Below the pieces are notes generated by a model. The model was not told where the DNA came from and did no database searches. It saw only the letters and a program-made list of their open reading frames with translations. This document shows positions 1 to 6,527 of a stretch of 10,862 nucleotides of DNA, piece by piece. How positions within the stretch are numbered: the first letter of the stretch is position 1; every line of letters begins with the position of its first letter. A program made the translations under genes and the position numbers. The stretch covers positions 1-10,862 of the forward strand of contig WJJU01000064.1 in assembly GCA_014729595.1 (NCBI GenBank). Reading direction: 5' to 3'. The stretch is from Chitinivibrionales bacterium (GTDB lineage: Bacteria > Fibrobacterota > Chitinivibrionia > Chitinivibrionales > WJMI01).

Positions 1-691
1 CAATAAAATCGACGAGCTTTTCGCTGAGCCGCGCATTGGTGTCCCGTAAGCGATGCGCCCTGGTCATCAGGAATTTTCGGAACAAGCGCTGGATAAAAGG
101 AATCGACGGAACATAGATCGCGGAAACTATGGTAAGACGCAGATCGATAGTAGACAAAAGCGGAATTACCATCACGATGCCGATTACGCCCTGAAGAAAG
201 TTCACCATCATCCATCTGTAGAACTGCTGGGTCTTGTCGACATCCATGAGCAGTCGCGCCGAGCTTGCTCCGGTCCCGCGGGTATCGAAATACTTGATAC
301 AGAGCACCTGCATTTTGCGAATAAGCTTCGCCCGTATCCGCGCCACGAGCGTCTGGACAATCTCGATGCGTTGACGAGCGGCAAGAAGAGTGAACACACC
401 GTGCACGGCAAAGGCGACGATCCATCCCCCCAAAAACATGAGTAACCAATCCAAGCGCTTGGCCGGTATGAGATCGTTGATCAGGTATTTGAGGGAGTAA
501 GCCAGCAATTGGTATGTCCCCATCTGAAAGATCAGAAAAAAGAACATGAGGGCATAGCGACGCCCGTATCCCTTGGTGTATTTCAGAAGAGACAACAATC
601 GCCGTGCTTCAAGCTTAACCTCGCCGTTGTCCCCTCGTATATCGCCCCCCCGCATCATCGATCGTTCCCGTCTCCCGCCCGACGTTCCCAT
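1..691 (-). CDS. ABC exporter, N-terminal transmembrane domain (partial, runs off left edge)
   Basis: This reading frame is open from an ATG at 691 to the window edge, giving about 230 residues and no stop. An in-frame TAG lies seven bases upstream of the ATG, and a purine-rich GGGGTAGG precedes it, which fixes the start. After a charged cytoplasmic leader of about 40 residues come hydrophobic segments (around ALMFFFLIFQMG, then WLLMFLGGWIVAFAVHGVF) and a coupling-helix-like stretch with RIRAKLIRKMQ and YFDTRGTGASSARL. A further membrane hairpin follows (GVIGIVMVIPLL; TIVSAIYVPSIPF). This is the layout of type I ABC exporter membrane domains of the MsbA/lipid-export kind, where the short segment after a Phe-Asp contacts the nucleotide-binding domain. 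The ATPase half would lie to the left. Next to a glycosyltransferase and a glycoside hydrolase on the same strand, it probably exports a glycan, glycolipid or linked lipid. The substrate cannot be read from the sequence. Confidence 0.85.
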   Translation of the reverse strand, partial: MGTSGGRRERSMMRGGDIRGDNGEVKLEARRLLSLLKYTKGYGRRYALMFFFLIFQMGTYQLLAYSLKYLINDLIPAKRLDWLLMFLGGWIVAFAVHGVFTLLAARQRIEIVQTLVARIRAKLIRKMQVLCIKYFDTRGTGASSARLLMDVDKTQQFYRWMMVNFLQGVIGIVMVIPLLSTIDLRLTIVSAIYVPSIPFIQRLFRKFLMTRAHRLRDTNARLSEKLVDFI

Positions 692-709
692 GTTTACCTA
701 CCCCTACGT

Positions 710-805
710 CTATGCCGATTCAATAGCCGTTCCAAGAGTATCTATTTTTTTGGACTGTTCGAGTACCGCGGACACTTCGACACCGCGCGGCGGGATCAGT
801 GACAT
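710..805 (-). CDS. Possible 31-residue small ORF between hydrolase and exporter
   Basis: An ATG at 805 opens a 31-codon frame (begins MSLIPPRGVEVSAVLEQS) that ends in TAG just 18 bases before the exporter start. It is amphipathic, with normal-looking codons. The adjacent frame upstream (about 806-930) is also open and ends close by, so this could be the tail of a slightly longer gene broken by a frameshift. No ribosome binding site is evident and I recognise no family. It is listed only because it sits tightly in an operon-like position. Confidence 0.22.
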   Translation of the reverse strand: MSLIPPRGVEVSAVLEQSKKIDTLGTAIESA

Positions 806-903
806 CAGGTACTTTTGTGTTCATCGCCTCCGCAAAAACGGCGAAAACCGCCGTATCAAGCCGACTAACCTCAATGTGCGGCATGCCATGCTCTGAACGG
901 ATA

Positions 904-1821
904 CTAATTGCCATCCACCGAGCCATGCCCATACCACGGCATGGCCATCTCTCGACGATACCGTGACAGCACTTCATGGTTTTCACCTATGCGTGAGTCC
1001 CCCCAGTCGAGCCACTGGGGGTACATAGCCCAGTTCCAGTTAATGTAGCAGGTGGCCTTAATGCACGGCCTGGCGTGTATCAACGAGAAATAAGGTTGGA
1101 ACCATTGATCCCAACTGTAGATCCCCTTTTCCACCCCCACATACCGCGGCGCCGTCTCACCAATCATCACCGGAAATCGCCGCTCCTCGGCTTCATCGAG
1201 AAACCGATGAACCTTTGGCGAAAAAAAATCGCGTGTGCTGAACAGATCGACACTCCACCAATCAACATATTCATCACCCGGATAGAACGGCCGATGATCC
1301 GCCGTCATTTCCGCATCGGGGGCATAGCACCACACCAGCGCAACGTCATCGAGACCGTGCCGCCGCAAAGCGTTCCAAACGCGTATCCAGGACCGTCGAA
1401 AACCCTCGGGTTCATAGCCGTTCCACTCTCCATTGAATTCATACCCCAGGCGAATGAAGACGGGGCGCCCAAGCTTGGCAAGCCCGGCACACAACCGCTC
1501 AATATTTTCATCGAACTCACCCGTCGCAACGCGCTGGTCGTAGTGATTCCACGGCTCCCCGTCCTTAGTCATCGAAAGCCCAATCTGAGGTACCGGCGAG
1601 GTCTTGTAGCACCGTAACTCTTCGTCAAGCCCCAGCAGCCAATCCTCGACATTTCGGCTTCCAAGACCAATATATGTCATATATAAGCACGGTACCGTAG
1701 GGGAAAGCAGCGCGTAATAACTCCGAAACGCTTCCGGCGACTGCCCCGCGCCGTGCAACACAACGTTACCTTCCGGCTCCAGCCGTCGCTTTGTCGTCGA
1801 TCGTTTTACAAACCCACTCAC
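904..1821 (-). CDS. GH26-like glycoside hydrolase (beta-mannanase fold)
   Basis: The protein has 305 residues and starts at GTG, preceded by GGGGAG four bases away. Two family signatures are visible. VFIRLGYEFNGEWNGYEP at about residues 121-138 holds the presumed acid/base Glu128, followed by Asn and Trp as in GH26. FPVMIGETAP at about 216-225 holds the presumed nucleophile Glu222. Trp-rich strands (DWWSVDLFS, YINWNWAMYPQWLDWGDSRIG) fit the substrate cleft of a (beta/alpha)8 barrel. GH26 enzymes cleave beta-1,4-mannans and related glucans; the specificity here is unknown. No signal peptide is visible (the N-terminus is KRSTTKRRLEP), so it may act in the cytoplasm or be exported by another route. 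It lies between a glycosyltransferase and an ABC exporter on the same strand. Polysaccharide clusters often contain a hydrolase that trims or recycles the chain, and that is the inferred role. The catalytic fold is fairly sure, the exact family less so. Confidence 0.75.
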   Translation of the reverse strand: MSGFVKRSTTKRRLEPEGNVVLHGAGQSPEAFRSYYALLSPTVPCLYMTYIGLGSRNVEDWLLGLDEELRCYKTSPVPQIGLSMTKDGEPWNHYDQRVATGEFDENIERLCAGLAKLGRPVFIRLGYEFNGEWNGYEPEGFRRSWIRVWNALRRHGLDDVALVWCYAPDAEMTADHRPFYPGDEYVDWWSVDLFSTRDFFSPKVHRFLDEAEERRFPVMIGETAPRYVGVEKGIYSWDQWFQPYFSLIHARPCIKATCYINWNWAMYPQWLDWGDSRIGENHEVLSRYRREMAMPWYGHGSVDGN

Positions 1822-2465
1822 GTTTCTCCCCGACGTTTGCTTGAGCCCTCTGAATATGATTCACACAATTTTTGCATTAGCCCCATGCATCGAGCCCACT
1901 TCCGACCGCCTAAAATACTGCCTGGCTCATTATGATGGGATAATACCGTCGAGATTGCCTATACACTGCGAAGTGTCGGGCGGCGGGTGCATGATATTCG
2001 CGGATAATGCGACGATGAAATCAAGGGATGGACTTAGGCAACGAAGTGCGACAAGGTTTAGTGCCGTTTTCACAATGAACCGCCACCCAGGCCGGACGCG
2101 ACGACTTGCCTTTTTCGTTGCGCCTCCTTACCATATCACCAAGTATATGCCTCGTCCTCCCGCTTTTCCGGGATCACAGCCATGCCATCTCCCCCAGCCA
2201 TCCCCAACGTTGCTCATTCTGAAAGCGACTCCTAAATGCATCGCTCTCACTCCGGCATGAAACCCGGTTCCCCTTCGCCCGCATTCGGGCATATTGCCCT
2301 ACGCAATCCGAAGTACGCTTACAATGAATTTGTTGCCTCCGCCTCGCCGCGCACACGCAAGTCATTGTATTCTGATAAGTTACATATTCATTTGCATAGC
2401 ACCGACAATAGGCTCCATTATTTGGCACGCCGCTTGATAGTACTTAAGGGCGGAGAGATGTGCCA

Positions 2466-2483
2466 AGCCACTGCCAAGTGGCT
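2466..2483. repeat. Seven-bp hairpin with GCCA loop
   Basis: AGCCACT and AGTGGCT form a perfect seven-bp stem around a GCCA tetranucleotide. It lies 25 bases before the terminator-like hairpin at 2508, which has the same loop although its stem sequence differs. Confidence 0.6.
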
Positions 2484-2507
2484 GATGTGTGTGATGATGG
2501 GGTGGCA

Positions 2508-2543
2508 GGGGGAACGTCGCCAGACGTTCCTCCTGTTTTTTTT
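2508..2543 (+). terminator. Rho-independent terminator, plus strand
   Basis: GGGGGAACGTC pairs with GACGTTCCTCC (ten Watson-Crick pairs and one G-T) around a GCCA loop, followed after TG by eight T residues. This is a strong plus-strand terminator shape. No plus-strand gene upstream is recognisable, so it either ends an unannotated transcript or shields the minus-strand glycosyltransferase, whose stop lies ten bases to the right. On the minus strand there is no T-tract after the hairpin. Confidence 0.75.
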
Positions 2544-2553
2544 ATGCGGTTGG

Positions 2554-3639
2554 TTATTCACGCGTAAGCTCCTTAAAGAATGATTCGTAGTTGTCGAGCG
2601 TCTTTTCGAGCGTAAACTCCTCGAATGCGCTTGTGCGGCCGTTTAGACACAGATGCCGGCGAAGATCGGTGTCGGTCAGTATCCGTCGAAGTCCGCGGGC
2701 CAATCCCCCCACGTCGCCGTCCTCGAACAGCAATCCATTTTCGCCGTCACGTACTACATCCACAATCCCCTGCGCCTTTGTAGCTACTACCGGAACATCA
2801 TAAGCCATCGCCTCTACGAGCACCAGGCCGAACCCCTCCATGGTCGAGGCCAACACCGATGCAGAGAACAGCCCATAGTAATCGAGTGCTTCGCGGTTGC
2901 CGACCAACCCCGCATAATAAACCCGGTCTTCCACGCCGAGTTCCCGCGCAAGCTCGCCAAACGTACCCGGCTCAATTCCCACAAACAGCAGTTTCACCCG
3001 CAAATCTTCAAGAAGCGGCATAGCCCGTACAAGCTGATCCTGGTTCTTGAGTCGCGAGACACAGCCGACAACGCGATCCTCGGGCGAGAAGCCGAACCGA
3101 GCCCTTAAAGAGGTGACGACTTCCGGATCCGGCGGCTTATATCGGTCACGCGGAGTGCCGTTGTGTATCACGGTCATGTGCTTTGAAGGGATTCCCCGCT
3201 CTACAAAAATCCTCTTAAGCGAATGGCTTATAACGACAATGCGATCGGTACCGTGCACATAAAACCAGTTCTGAAGCGGTCCGCCGATACTACGGGGAAA
3301 CTGTCGCCGTGTATGGACCACTTTGCAGCGGAGGCGATAGAGGCGGCGGGCCAAAATACTCGCATACCGGTCATGGCTTGCCTGAGCGTTGATAATCTGT
3401 ATACCGTAAGCCCGTACGGCATCCCTAATCAGCCGCATCGTGGTCATGCTCCCCTTGCGCGGAAACACCATCGGAAGGCGCTTGACGTGAGACCGCTCCA
3501 GAATTCGCCAGAGATGCCGACCCTTGGGGCACCCGACAAAAATGTCGTGTCCCCGCCGCGCAAGGCCGTCCGCCAAGAATGCAATCGAATTGGTCGAGCC
3601 CTCGACGTGGCCCTGATAAGTAAGGAATAGTATTCGCAT
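2554..3639 (-). CDS. Family 4 glycosyltransferase (GT-B fold)
   Basis: The protein has 361 residues and is cytoplasmic or peripheral to the membrane. The start was placed at the ATG at 3639 because MRILFLTYQG is the usual first beta strand of GT4 enzymes. The frame stays open upstream to 3798, but that part overlaps insertion-sequence-like DNA and does not look like the family. The N-terminal acceptor domain includes GSTNSIAFLADGLARRGHD (residues 14-32). The donor domain carries VIHNGT (157-162), GCVSRLKNQDQLVRAM (192-207), and the diagnostic E-x7-E motif EGFGLVLVE at 268-276, which binds the nucleotide-sugar diphosphate. The C-terminus NGLLFEDGD (301-309) followed by helices is complete. It should transfer a sugar from an NDP-sugar to a growing glycan; the sugar cannot be told. 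No strong Shine-Dalgarno is seen. It is transcribed towards the hydrolase and exporter, so it probably belongs to the same surface-polysaccharide pathway. Confidence 0.86.
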   Translation of the reverse strand: MRILFLTYQGHVEGSTNSIAFLADGLARRGHDIFVGCPKGRHLWRILERSHVKRLPMVFPRKGSMTTMRLIRDAVRAYGIQIINAQASHDRYASILARRLYRLRCKVVHTRRQFPRSIGGPLQNWFYVHGTDRIVVISHSLKRIFVERGIPSKHMTVIHNGTPRDRYKPPDPEVVTSLRARFGFSPEDRVVGCVSRLKNQDQLVRAMPLLEDLRVKLLFVGIEPGTFGELARELGVEDRVYYAGLVGNREALDYYGLFSASVLASTMEGFGLVLVEAMAYDVPVVATKAQGIVDVVRDGENGLLFEDGDVGGLARGLRRILTDTDLRRHLCLNGRTSAFEEFTLEKTLDNYESFFKELTRE

Positions 3640-3998
3640 GAAAGGAATCGCCCCGCAAGGCTTTTGACATGTTTGAACAAAAAAACCAAATATCAAAAAA
3701 TAGCGAAAAACCACAAGCACGGTTGGGGGTTGGCGATAGCAACCGGAAAACCTCCACCTGATATCACCGCCCAAAAATGGACACTCGTCCAAGCACACTT
3801 TGTAATCCCATGAGCTTCGAACGCCTTCAAGGAGAACTTGCGTGTTTCAAGGCATTGATCCGTTACCGTGGTTTAGGGTGGCCCCATGTCCGCCGCCAAA
3901 GTGAGTAACGGGGTTCATCCCCGATGCCACCGCCACTTGCGGAATCGGGGTTTCCGAACGCGGAGGAGAATGGAGCGTCCGGGGTGGCCGGCCCGACA
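3640..3998. other. Spacer with probable insertion-sequence scars
   Basis: No gene is supported on either strand. The minus strand contains, around 3745-3791, a phrase resembling the repeated terminal sequences of IS21-type elements (GGGCGGTGATATCAGG with T-rich flanks). I recognise this from memory only. Around 3863-4010 the composition is GC-rich and different from the glycosyltransferase gene. The stretch sits between the glycosyltransferase and the IS66 remnant, so it is most likely accumulated transposon debris. Confidence 0.35.
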
Positions 3999-4367
3999 TC
4001 ACCCGTGCCGACACTCGAATATGACAATCCTCTGGATTGGATCATAGTACACCCAGTAGCACCCTTGGTGAGTTTTGCCTCTTTTCTTCTTTATCGGGAC
4101 GGGAATCGTGGTTTCATCAGTTTGCGGATACTTAGCCCTTAGTAAATCCGTTTTCCGCACTTCACACACCGGCTCCAACCGCAAAACAGTGCGGGTAATG
4201 ATGTCACACAAGGTTGACTCCGCAAACTCAACAGTGAATTCGTTACGAAATTTCTGAGCTTGGCGATTCAACGGCATTTGGTAGAGGTATTTATCATTGG
4301 TCACGCAAGCCATGATGCCGGTACCGAAATTACCTTTTTCAATCGGCCGCTCAGGAAGATCTGCCAT
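3999..4367 (-). pseudogene. IS66 transposase TnpC, internal fragment
   Basis: From an ATG at 4367 the frame reads ADLPERPIEKGNFGTGI, then KYLYQMPLNRQAQKF, STLCDIITRTVLRLEPV and QTDETTIPVPIKKKRGKTHQG, followed by YWVYYDP and a stop. This is the order seen in IS66 TnpC: the Pro-rich entry, the central helical block, and the first catalytic Asp (in QTDETTIPV) of the DDE nuclease. In the family about 150-200 residues precede this (leucine-zipper-like and zinc-binding regions) and about 200 follow, including the remaining catalytic residues. Both are absent, so the product cannot be active. The frame is open upstream to about 4526, but that part overlaps the tnpB fragment in another frame and is not TnpC. 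Confidence 0.78.
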
Positions 4368-4539
4368 AATCAACCCCTTCAATGACCATGGAAAGATCGC
4401 AGGCATCAATGCGTAAAGCCGTTCACCCTGAGGCCTGGTAAGGAAGCTGAAAGCAGCCCTGCTCAAGGCGCTTATAGAAAAGCCGGAACCCATGGCGATC
4501 CCAGAGCAGTATTTTGAGCCGATCACGCCGGCGGTTCAT
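4351..4539 (-). pseudogene. IS66 accessory protein TnpB, C-terminal half with in-frame stop
   Basis: The frame starting at the ATG at 4539 reads MNRRRDRLKILLWDRHG, then FRLFYKRLEQGCFQLP, which is the hallmark Arg-Leu-Lys-(Ile/Val)-Leu-x-Trp-Asp-Arg block of IS66 TnpB (Orf2). A TGA at 4423-4425 interrupts it. The same frame continues with CDLSMVIEGVDYG, matching the usual end of TnpB, and stops at 4351. So a single nonsense codon and loss of the N-terminal half (about 60 residues) are visible. TnpB is needed for IS66 transposition. Its left part is replaced by the RHS ORF, whose stop codon overlaps the first codon of this fragment. Confidence 0.75.
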
Positions 4540-5828
4540 GCGGGTAGCCCCTCACTAAAAGAATCGTATAGGCTAGGAATATTTGGTAGGTTGCCACTGA
4601 CTTCGACACCTGTACCTGCAACGGCACCAAGCGCAATAATACTCCCACCAAAGCTAATTCCCCAGCCTCCAAAACGCTCTCCAGACTGAGGTATGTCAAA
4701 TGTCAAACCAAGCCGCCCAATAACGCCCATTCCTGCGGCAAGGGTCCCGAAGGCCTTTACACCAAAGTCGCCAGCCTCACCTATATGAATCGAGAGGCCA
4801 ATATCGGCCCAGGCCCCAGCGGAAGCGCCAGCATATATCTTCCAACCAAGATCGCCAAACGACAGTGGTTGTCCAGCAGAATTCGGACTTGTATCGTAGA
4901 AGACTAACCGCTCGATTGCATCCAACCCAAGCTGACCTGCGAGTGCAAGACAATGCCCTGGCAAACCGCTGTTCGCCCACCACCTTAGTGCAGCATTGAT
5001 ATTCAGTTTTACCAAGTCAACTTCCCCACCGGCGCCAGCAGCAGCCATTGCATTACCGCTTGCGGAAATCTTCACACTCGCAGCGCCATCGGGGTCCACT
5101 GCATTTATGGGATTACCACCAGCGTATGCATACGAACCCCAGAACTGCCCAACCGGATCTGCACTCAACCAGCCCCCCACCACCGGATCATACATCCGTG
5201 CCCCAAAATGGTAGGCCGCAATCCCCGCATTGAAATCACCCTCCCCAACGGTAAAGGCGAATGCCGCGGGGTTCGCAATGATGTCCGCCGCATTGGCGTA
5301 CAATTCGATTCGACGAGTTGTTCCTACCTCGAGCACGATTCCAGGCGAAAAGGTCTGGCTGAATGCCACGTCACCCGGCCACGCACCTGACGTTCGGACC
5401 TCCATTTGGGTAATCACGCGGTCTTCCGTGCACACCAAGGAATCATCGCGTCGTGACCACTCTTCGTCGCTGTTGCGGTAGATGGAGTAGCTTTGGCTTG
5501 TGCCGTCAGCAAAGTGGATTATGATTGCCTTTTGGTCTGAGGGATCGACATGTAGATCGTGGATGCAGATGTCGAGATCGAGGTATGCGTGGGAGTAGTC
5601 GCCGCCATCCTGATCAAATTCCTTTTTGATGTGGTAAACGCAAATCTCAAAATCGCTTAGAAGCGGTTTTTGAACGGGAGGCCTTTTCAGCCAGAGGTGC
5701 GGGGCTTGGATTGCGGGGATTTTACTTTTCGCAGCGAAAGAAGATAGGCAGCTAAAAAGATAAAGGCCCGTGTACCGGACATCATTTCCGGTTAACACGG
5801 GCGAAGTTTCTTTCGCTGCTGTGAGCAC
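4536..5828 (-). CDS. RHS-repeat core and variable C-terminal tip, truncated at both ends
   Basis: The frame is open for 430 codons, but the first 30 lie inside the terminator-like inverted repeat at 5731-5819, so the GTG at 5828 is probably not a real start. No better ATG appears before residue 142. The RHS core signature is clear at about 201-248: YHFGARMYDPVVGGWLSADP, then YAYAGGNPINAVDPDG. In RHS/YD proteins this core closes the shell that encloses a C-terminal toxin. The roughly 180 residues after it are rich in Gly, Ala and Ser (GTLAAGMGVIGRLGLTF, GGSIIALGAVAGTG) and match no toxin I know. The upstream YD repeats (usually over 1000 residues) are missing, so this is an orphan core/tip cassette. 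The stop lies within the start of the IS66 tnpB fragment, implying that the last few residues come from the insertion. Function is uncertain; it is probably a remnant of an RHS polymorphic-toxin or wall-associated protein. Confidence 0.6.
   Translation of the reverse strand: MLTAAKETSPVLTGNDVRYTGLYLFSCLSSFAAKSKIPAIQAPHLWLKRPPVQKPLLSDFEICVYHIKKEFDQDGGDYSHAYLDLDICIHDLHVDPSDQKAIIIHFADGTSQSYSIYRNSDEEWSRRDDSLVCTEDRVITQMEVRTSGAWPGDVAFSQTFSPGIVLEVGTTRRIELYANAADIIANPAAFAFTVGEGDFNAGIAAYHFGARMYDPVVGGWLSADPVGQFWGSYAYAGGNPINAVDPDGAASVKISASGNAMAAAGAGGEVDLVKLNINAALRWWANSGLPGHCLALAGQLGLDAIERLVFYDTSPNSAGQPLSFGDLGWKIYAGASAGAWADIGLSIHIGEAGDFGVKAFGTLAAGMGVIGRLGLTFDIPQSGERFGGWGISFGGSIIALGAVAGTGVEVSGNLPNIPSLYDSFSEGLPA
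5731..5819. repeat. Nested inverted repeat, 12-bp outer arms
   Basis: GCAGCGAAAGAA (5731-5742) is perfectly repeated in inverse at 5808-5819, enclosing the 14-bp terminator stem. The two nested palindromes give an 89-base symmetrical structure at the boundary between the RHS remnant and the toxin-antitoxin pair. It may be more than a terminator, for example a small repeat element or an old insertion end. Confidence 0.7.
5753..5802 (-). terminator. Terminator hairpin after the toxin-antitoxin operon
   Basis: On the minus strand GCCCGTGT plus ACCGGA pair with TCCGGT plus ACACGGGC (5766-5779 with 5787-5802), a 14-bp stem with a two-base bulge, followed by CTTTATCTTTTT. It lies about 30 bases after the antitoxin stop, as expected for the operon's intrinsic terminator. 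The plus strand also has a T-rich flank, so it may work both ways. Confidence 0.65.
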
Positions 5829-5830
5829 GG

Positions 5831-6133
5831 TTAATGTGCTCCTCTTACCCGGCGGAAGCTGATATGTGGCTCGACACCGAGAGCGTGGCCGACCTTTCGC
5901 AAAAAATTCATGCTCACATTCCGGTAGCTTCCCGATTCGAGCCGGGCGATTGCCGGTTGTGAGGTATGCGCCTTCTTTGCAAGCTCTTTTTGCGTCAACC
6001 CGGCCTTGAGTCGCAGCTTGATAAGTTCTTTTGCAACCTCGAACTCCTCTTCCTGCTCTTCCCAGGCTTTGCGGAACTCGGGGTCTTCCATTTTCTTCTT
6101 CAGAAGGTCGTTAAAATCGTGGCTTTTAATCAT
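5831..6133 (-). CDS. higA: HigA-like Xre-family antitoxin
   Basis: The protein has 100 residues. The start at 6133 follows a strong GGGAGGAA and overlaps the toxin stop in an ATGA, so the longer frame upstream (to 6340) is just a shadow of the toxin gene. Residues 1-35 form a charged helix (PEFRKAWEEQEEEFEVAKEL). Residues 36-90 are a helix-turn-helix: RLKAGLTQKELAKKAHTSQ, then PAIARLESGSYRNVSMNFL. It should neutralise the toxin encoded just upstream and repress the shared promoter, probably by binding the palindrome at 6478-6493. The toxin-first gene order is typical of HigBA and related RelE-like systems. The family is clear; the symbol is assigned by arrangement. Confidence 0.85.
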   Translation of the reverse strand: MIKSHDFNDLLKKKMEDPEFRKAWEEQEEEFEVAKELIKLRLKAGLTQKELAKKAHTSQPAIARLESGSYRNVSMNFLRKVGHALGVEPHISFRRVRGAH

Positions 6134-6468
6134 TGCGGTTCCTCCCGTAATACTTCGTGCATCAGACGCAGCGCCCGCTCGATTTCCCGCTTGTCTGTCT
6201 TGTCCCGTTTCTTCGTGTATCCCGATGTTACCACATACAGCTTGTCCTTGTGATGGAAGTAGAACAAGCGGCAGATATTCGATGCCAGTTTTACACGAAG
6301 CTCTTTCATTCCCTCGGCATTCCGAAGCGTCTTCGACCACGGTTCCTTGAGCTGGTAGCCGAACTCCTTGAGCATATCGATTGTGTGGTACACTTTCGCC
6401 TGCATTTTTCCGGGCAGACTGTCGATAAACTCATTTGCCGGGTCGAGAAGCCTTACGTCATATTCCAT
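6130..6468 (-). CDS. higB: HigB/RelE-like toxin (phage Gp49-like family)
   Basis: The protein has 112 residues. The start was placed at the ATG at 6468 (MEYDVRLLDPANEFIDSLPG), where homology begins and the promoter ends. Motifs fit the RelE/HigB ribosome-dependent mRNA endonuclease fold: a central helix pair (KMQAKVYHTIDMLKEFG), the strand block KELRVKLASNICRLFYF with Arg58 and Arg67, then LYVVTSGYTKKRDKTDKREIERAL carrying the basic residues that usually bind RNA. The toxin would cut mRNA on the ribosome and slow growth when the antitoxin is lost. Its stop overlaps the antitoxin start by four bases, so translation is coupled. No Shine-Dalgarno is present and the ATG lies six bases after the -10 box, which suggests a leaderless or nearly leaderless message and low toxin yield. 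The pair sits between RHS debris and the recombinase module and may stabilise either. Confidence 0.85.
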   Translation of the reverse strand: MEYDVRLLDPANEFIDSLPGKMQAKVYHTIDMLKEFGYQLKEPWSKTLRNAEGMKELRVKLASNICRLFYFHHKDKLYVVTSGYTKKRDKTDKREIERALRLMHEVLREEPQ

Positions 6469-6474
6469 GCTATT

Positions 6475-6503
6475 AATATACCATTTTTGGTATTTGTGTG
6501 CAA
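6475..6503 (-). promoter_or_regulatory. Sigma-70-type promoter of the toxin-antitoxin operon
   Basis: The -35 box is TTGCAC (6503-6498). After a 17-base spacer comes the -10 box TATATT (6480-6475). The toxin ATG follows after only six bases, so transcription would begin at or just before the start codon. Confidence 0.7.
6478..6493. promoter_or_regulatory. Palindromic operator inside the toxin-antitoxin promoter
   Basis: ATACCA and TGGTAT flank a TTTT centre, a perfect 6-4-6 palindrome lying in the promoter spacer and touching the -10 box. The position and symmetry fit autoregulation by the Xre-type antitoxin; binding itself is inferred. Confidence 0.6.
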
Positions 6504-6527
6504 CAGGATTGCGTTTAAAGATATTCA

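Larger units (their letters stand above)
1822..2553. other. 732-base gap with no recognisable gene
   Basis: Neither strand shows a frame with family-like sequence; the longest open frames (about 115-140 residues) are low in hydrophobic core and read as chance. On the minus strand AAGGAGG occurs at about 2126-2132 but is not followed by a usable ATG, GTG or TTG at normal spacing. The right-hand 90 bases hold two hairpins, listed separately. The rest may be the long leader of the hydrolase gene or the scar of a lost gene. Confidence 0.5.
3999..4539 (-). mobile_element. Internally deleted IS66-family remnant
   Basis: The C-terminal half of an IS66 TnpB-like protein is joined directly to a middle fragment of the TnpC transposase; both are described separately. 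Intact IS66 elements carry tnpA, tnpB and a tnpC of about 500 codons in about 2.5 kb. Here about 540 bp remain, with no tnpA, no tnpC N-terminus and no C-terminal DDE residues. No terminal inverted repeats or target duplications were found, so it cannot move by itself. Confidence 0.75.

Noticed and set aside
1841..2583. Plus-strand frames of 139 and 115 codons in the large gap
   Set aside because: Composition is not protein-like (high Pro, His, Cys and Arg, no hydrophobic core), no ribosome binding site precedes them, and the second runs through the terminator hairpin.
3640..3798. N-terminal extension of the glycosyltransferase by 53 codons
   Set aside because: Family homology begins exactly at MRILFLTYQ. 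The extension overlaps sequence that looks like an insertion-sequence end and is Cys/Phe-rich without family resemblance.
6134..6340. N-terminal extension of the antitoxin by 69 codons
   Set aside because: It is the toxin gene read in another frame. A strong GGGAGG site and ATGA overlap mark the start at 6133.
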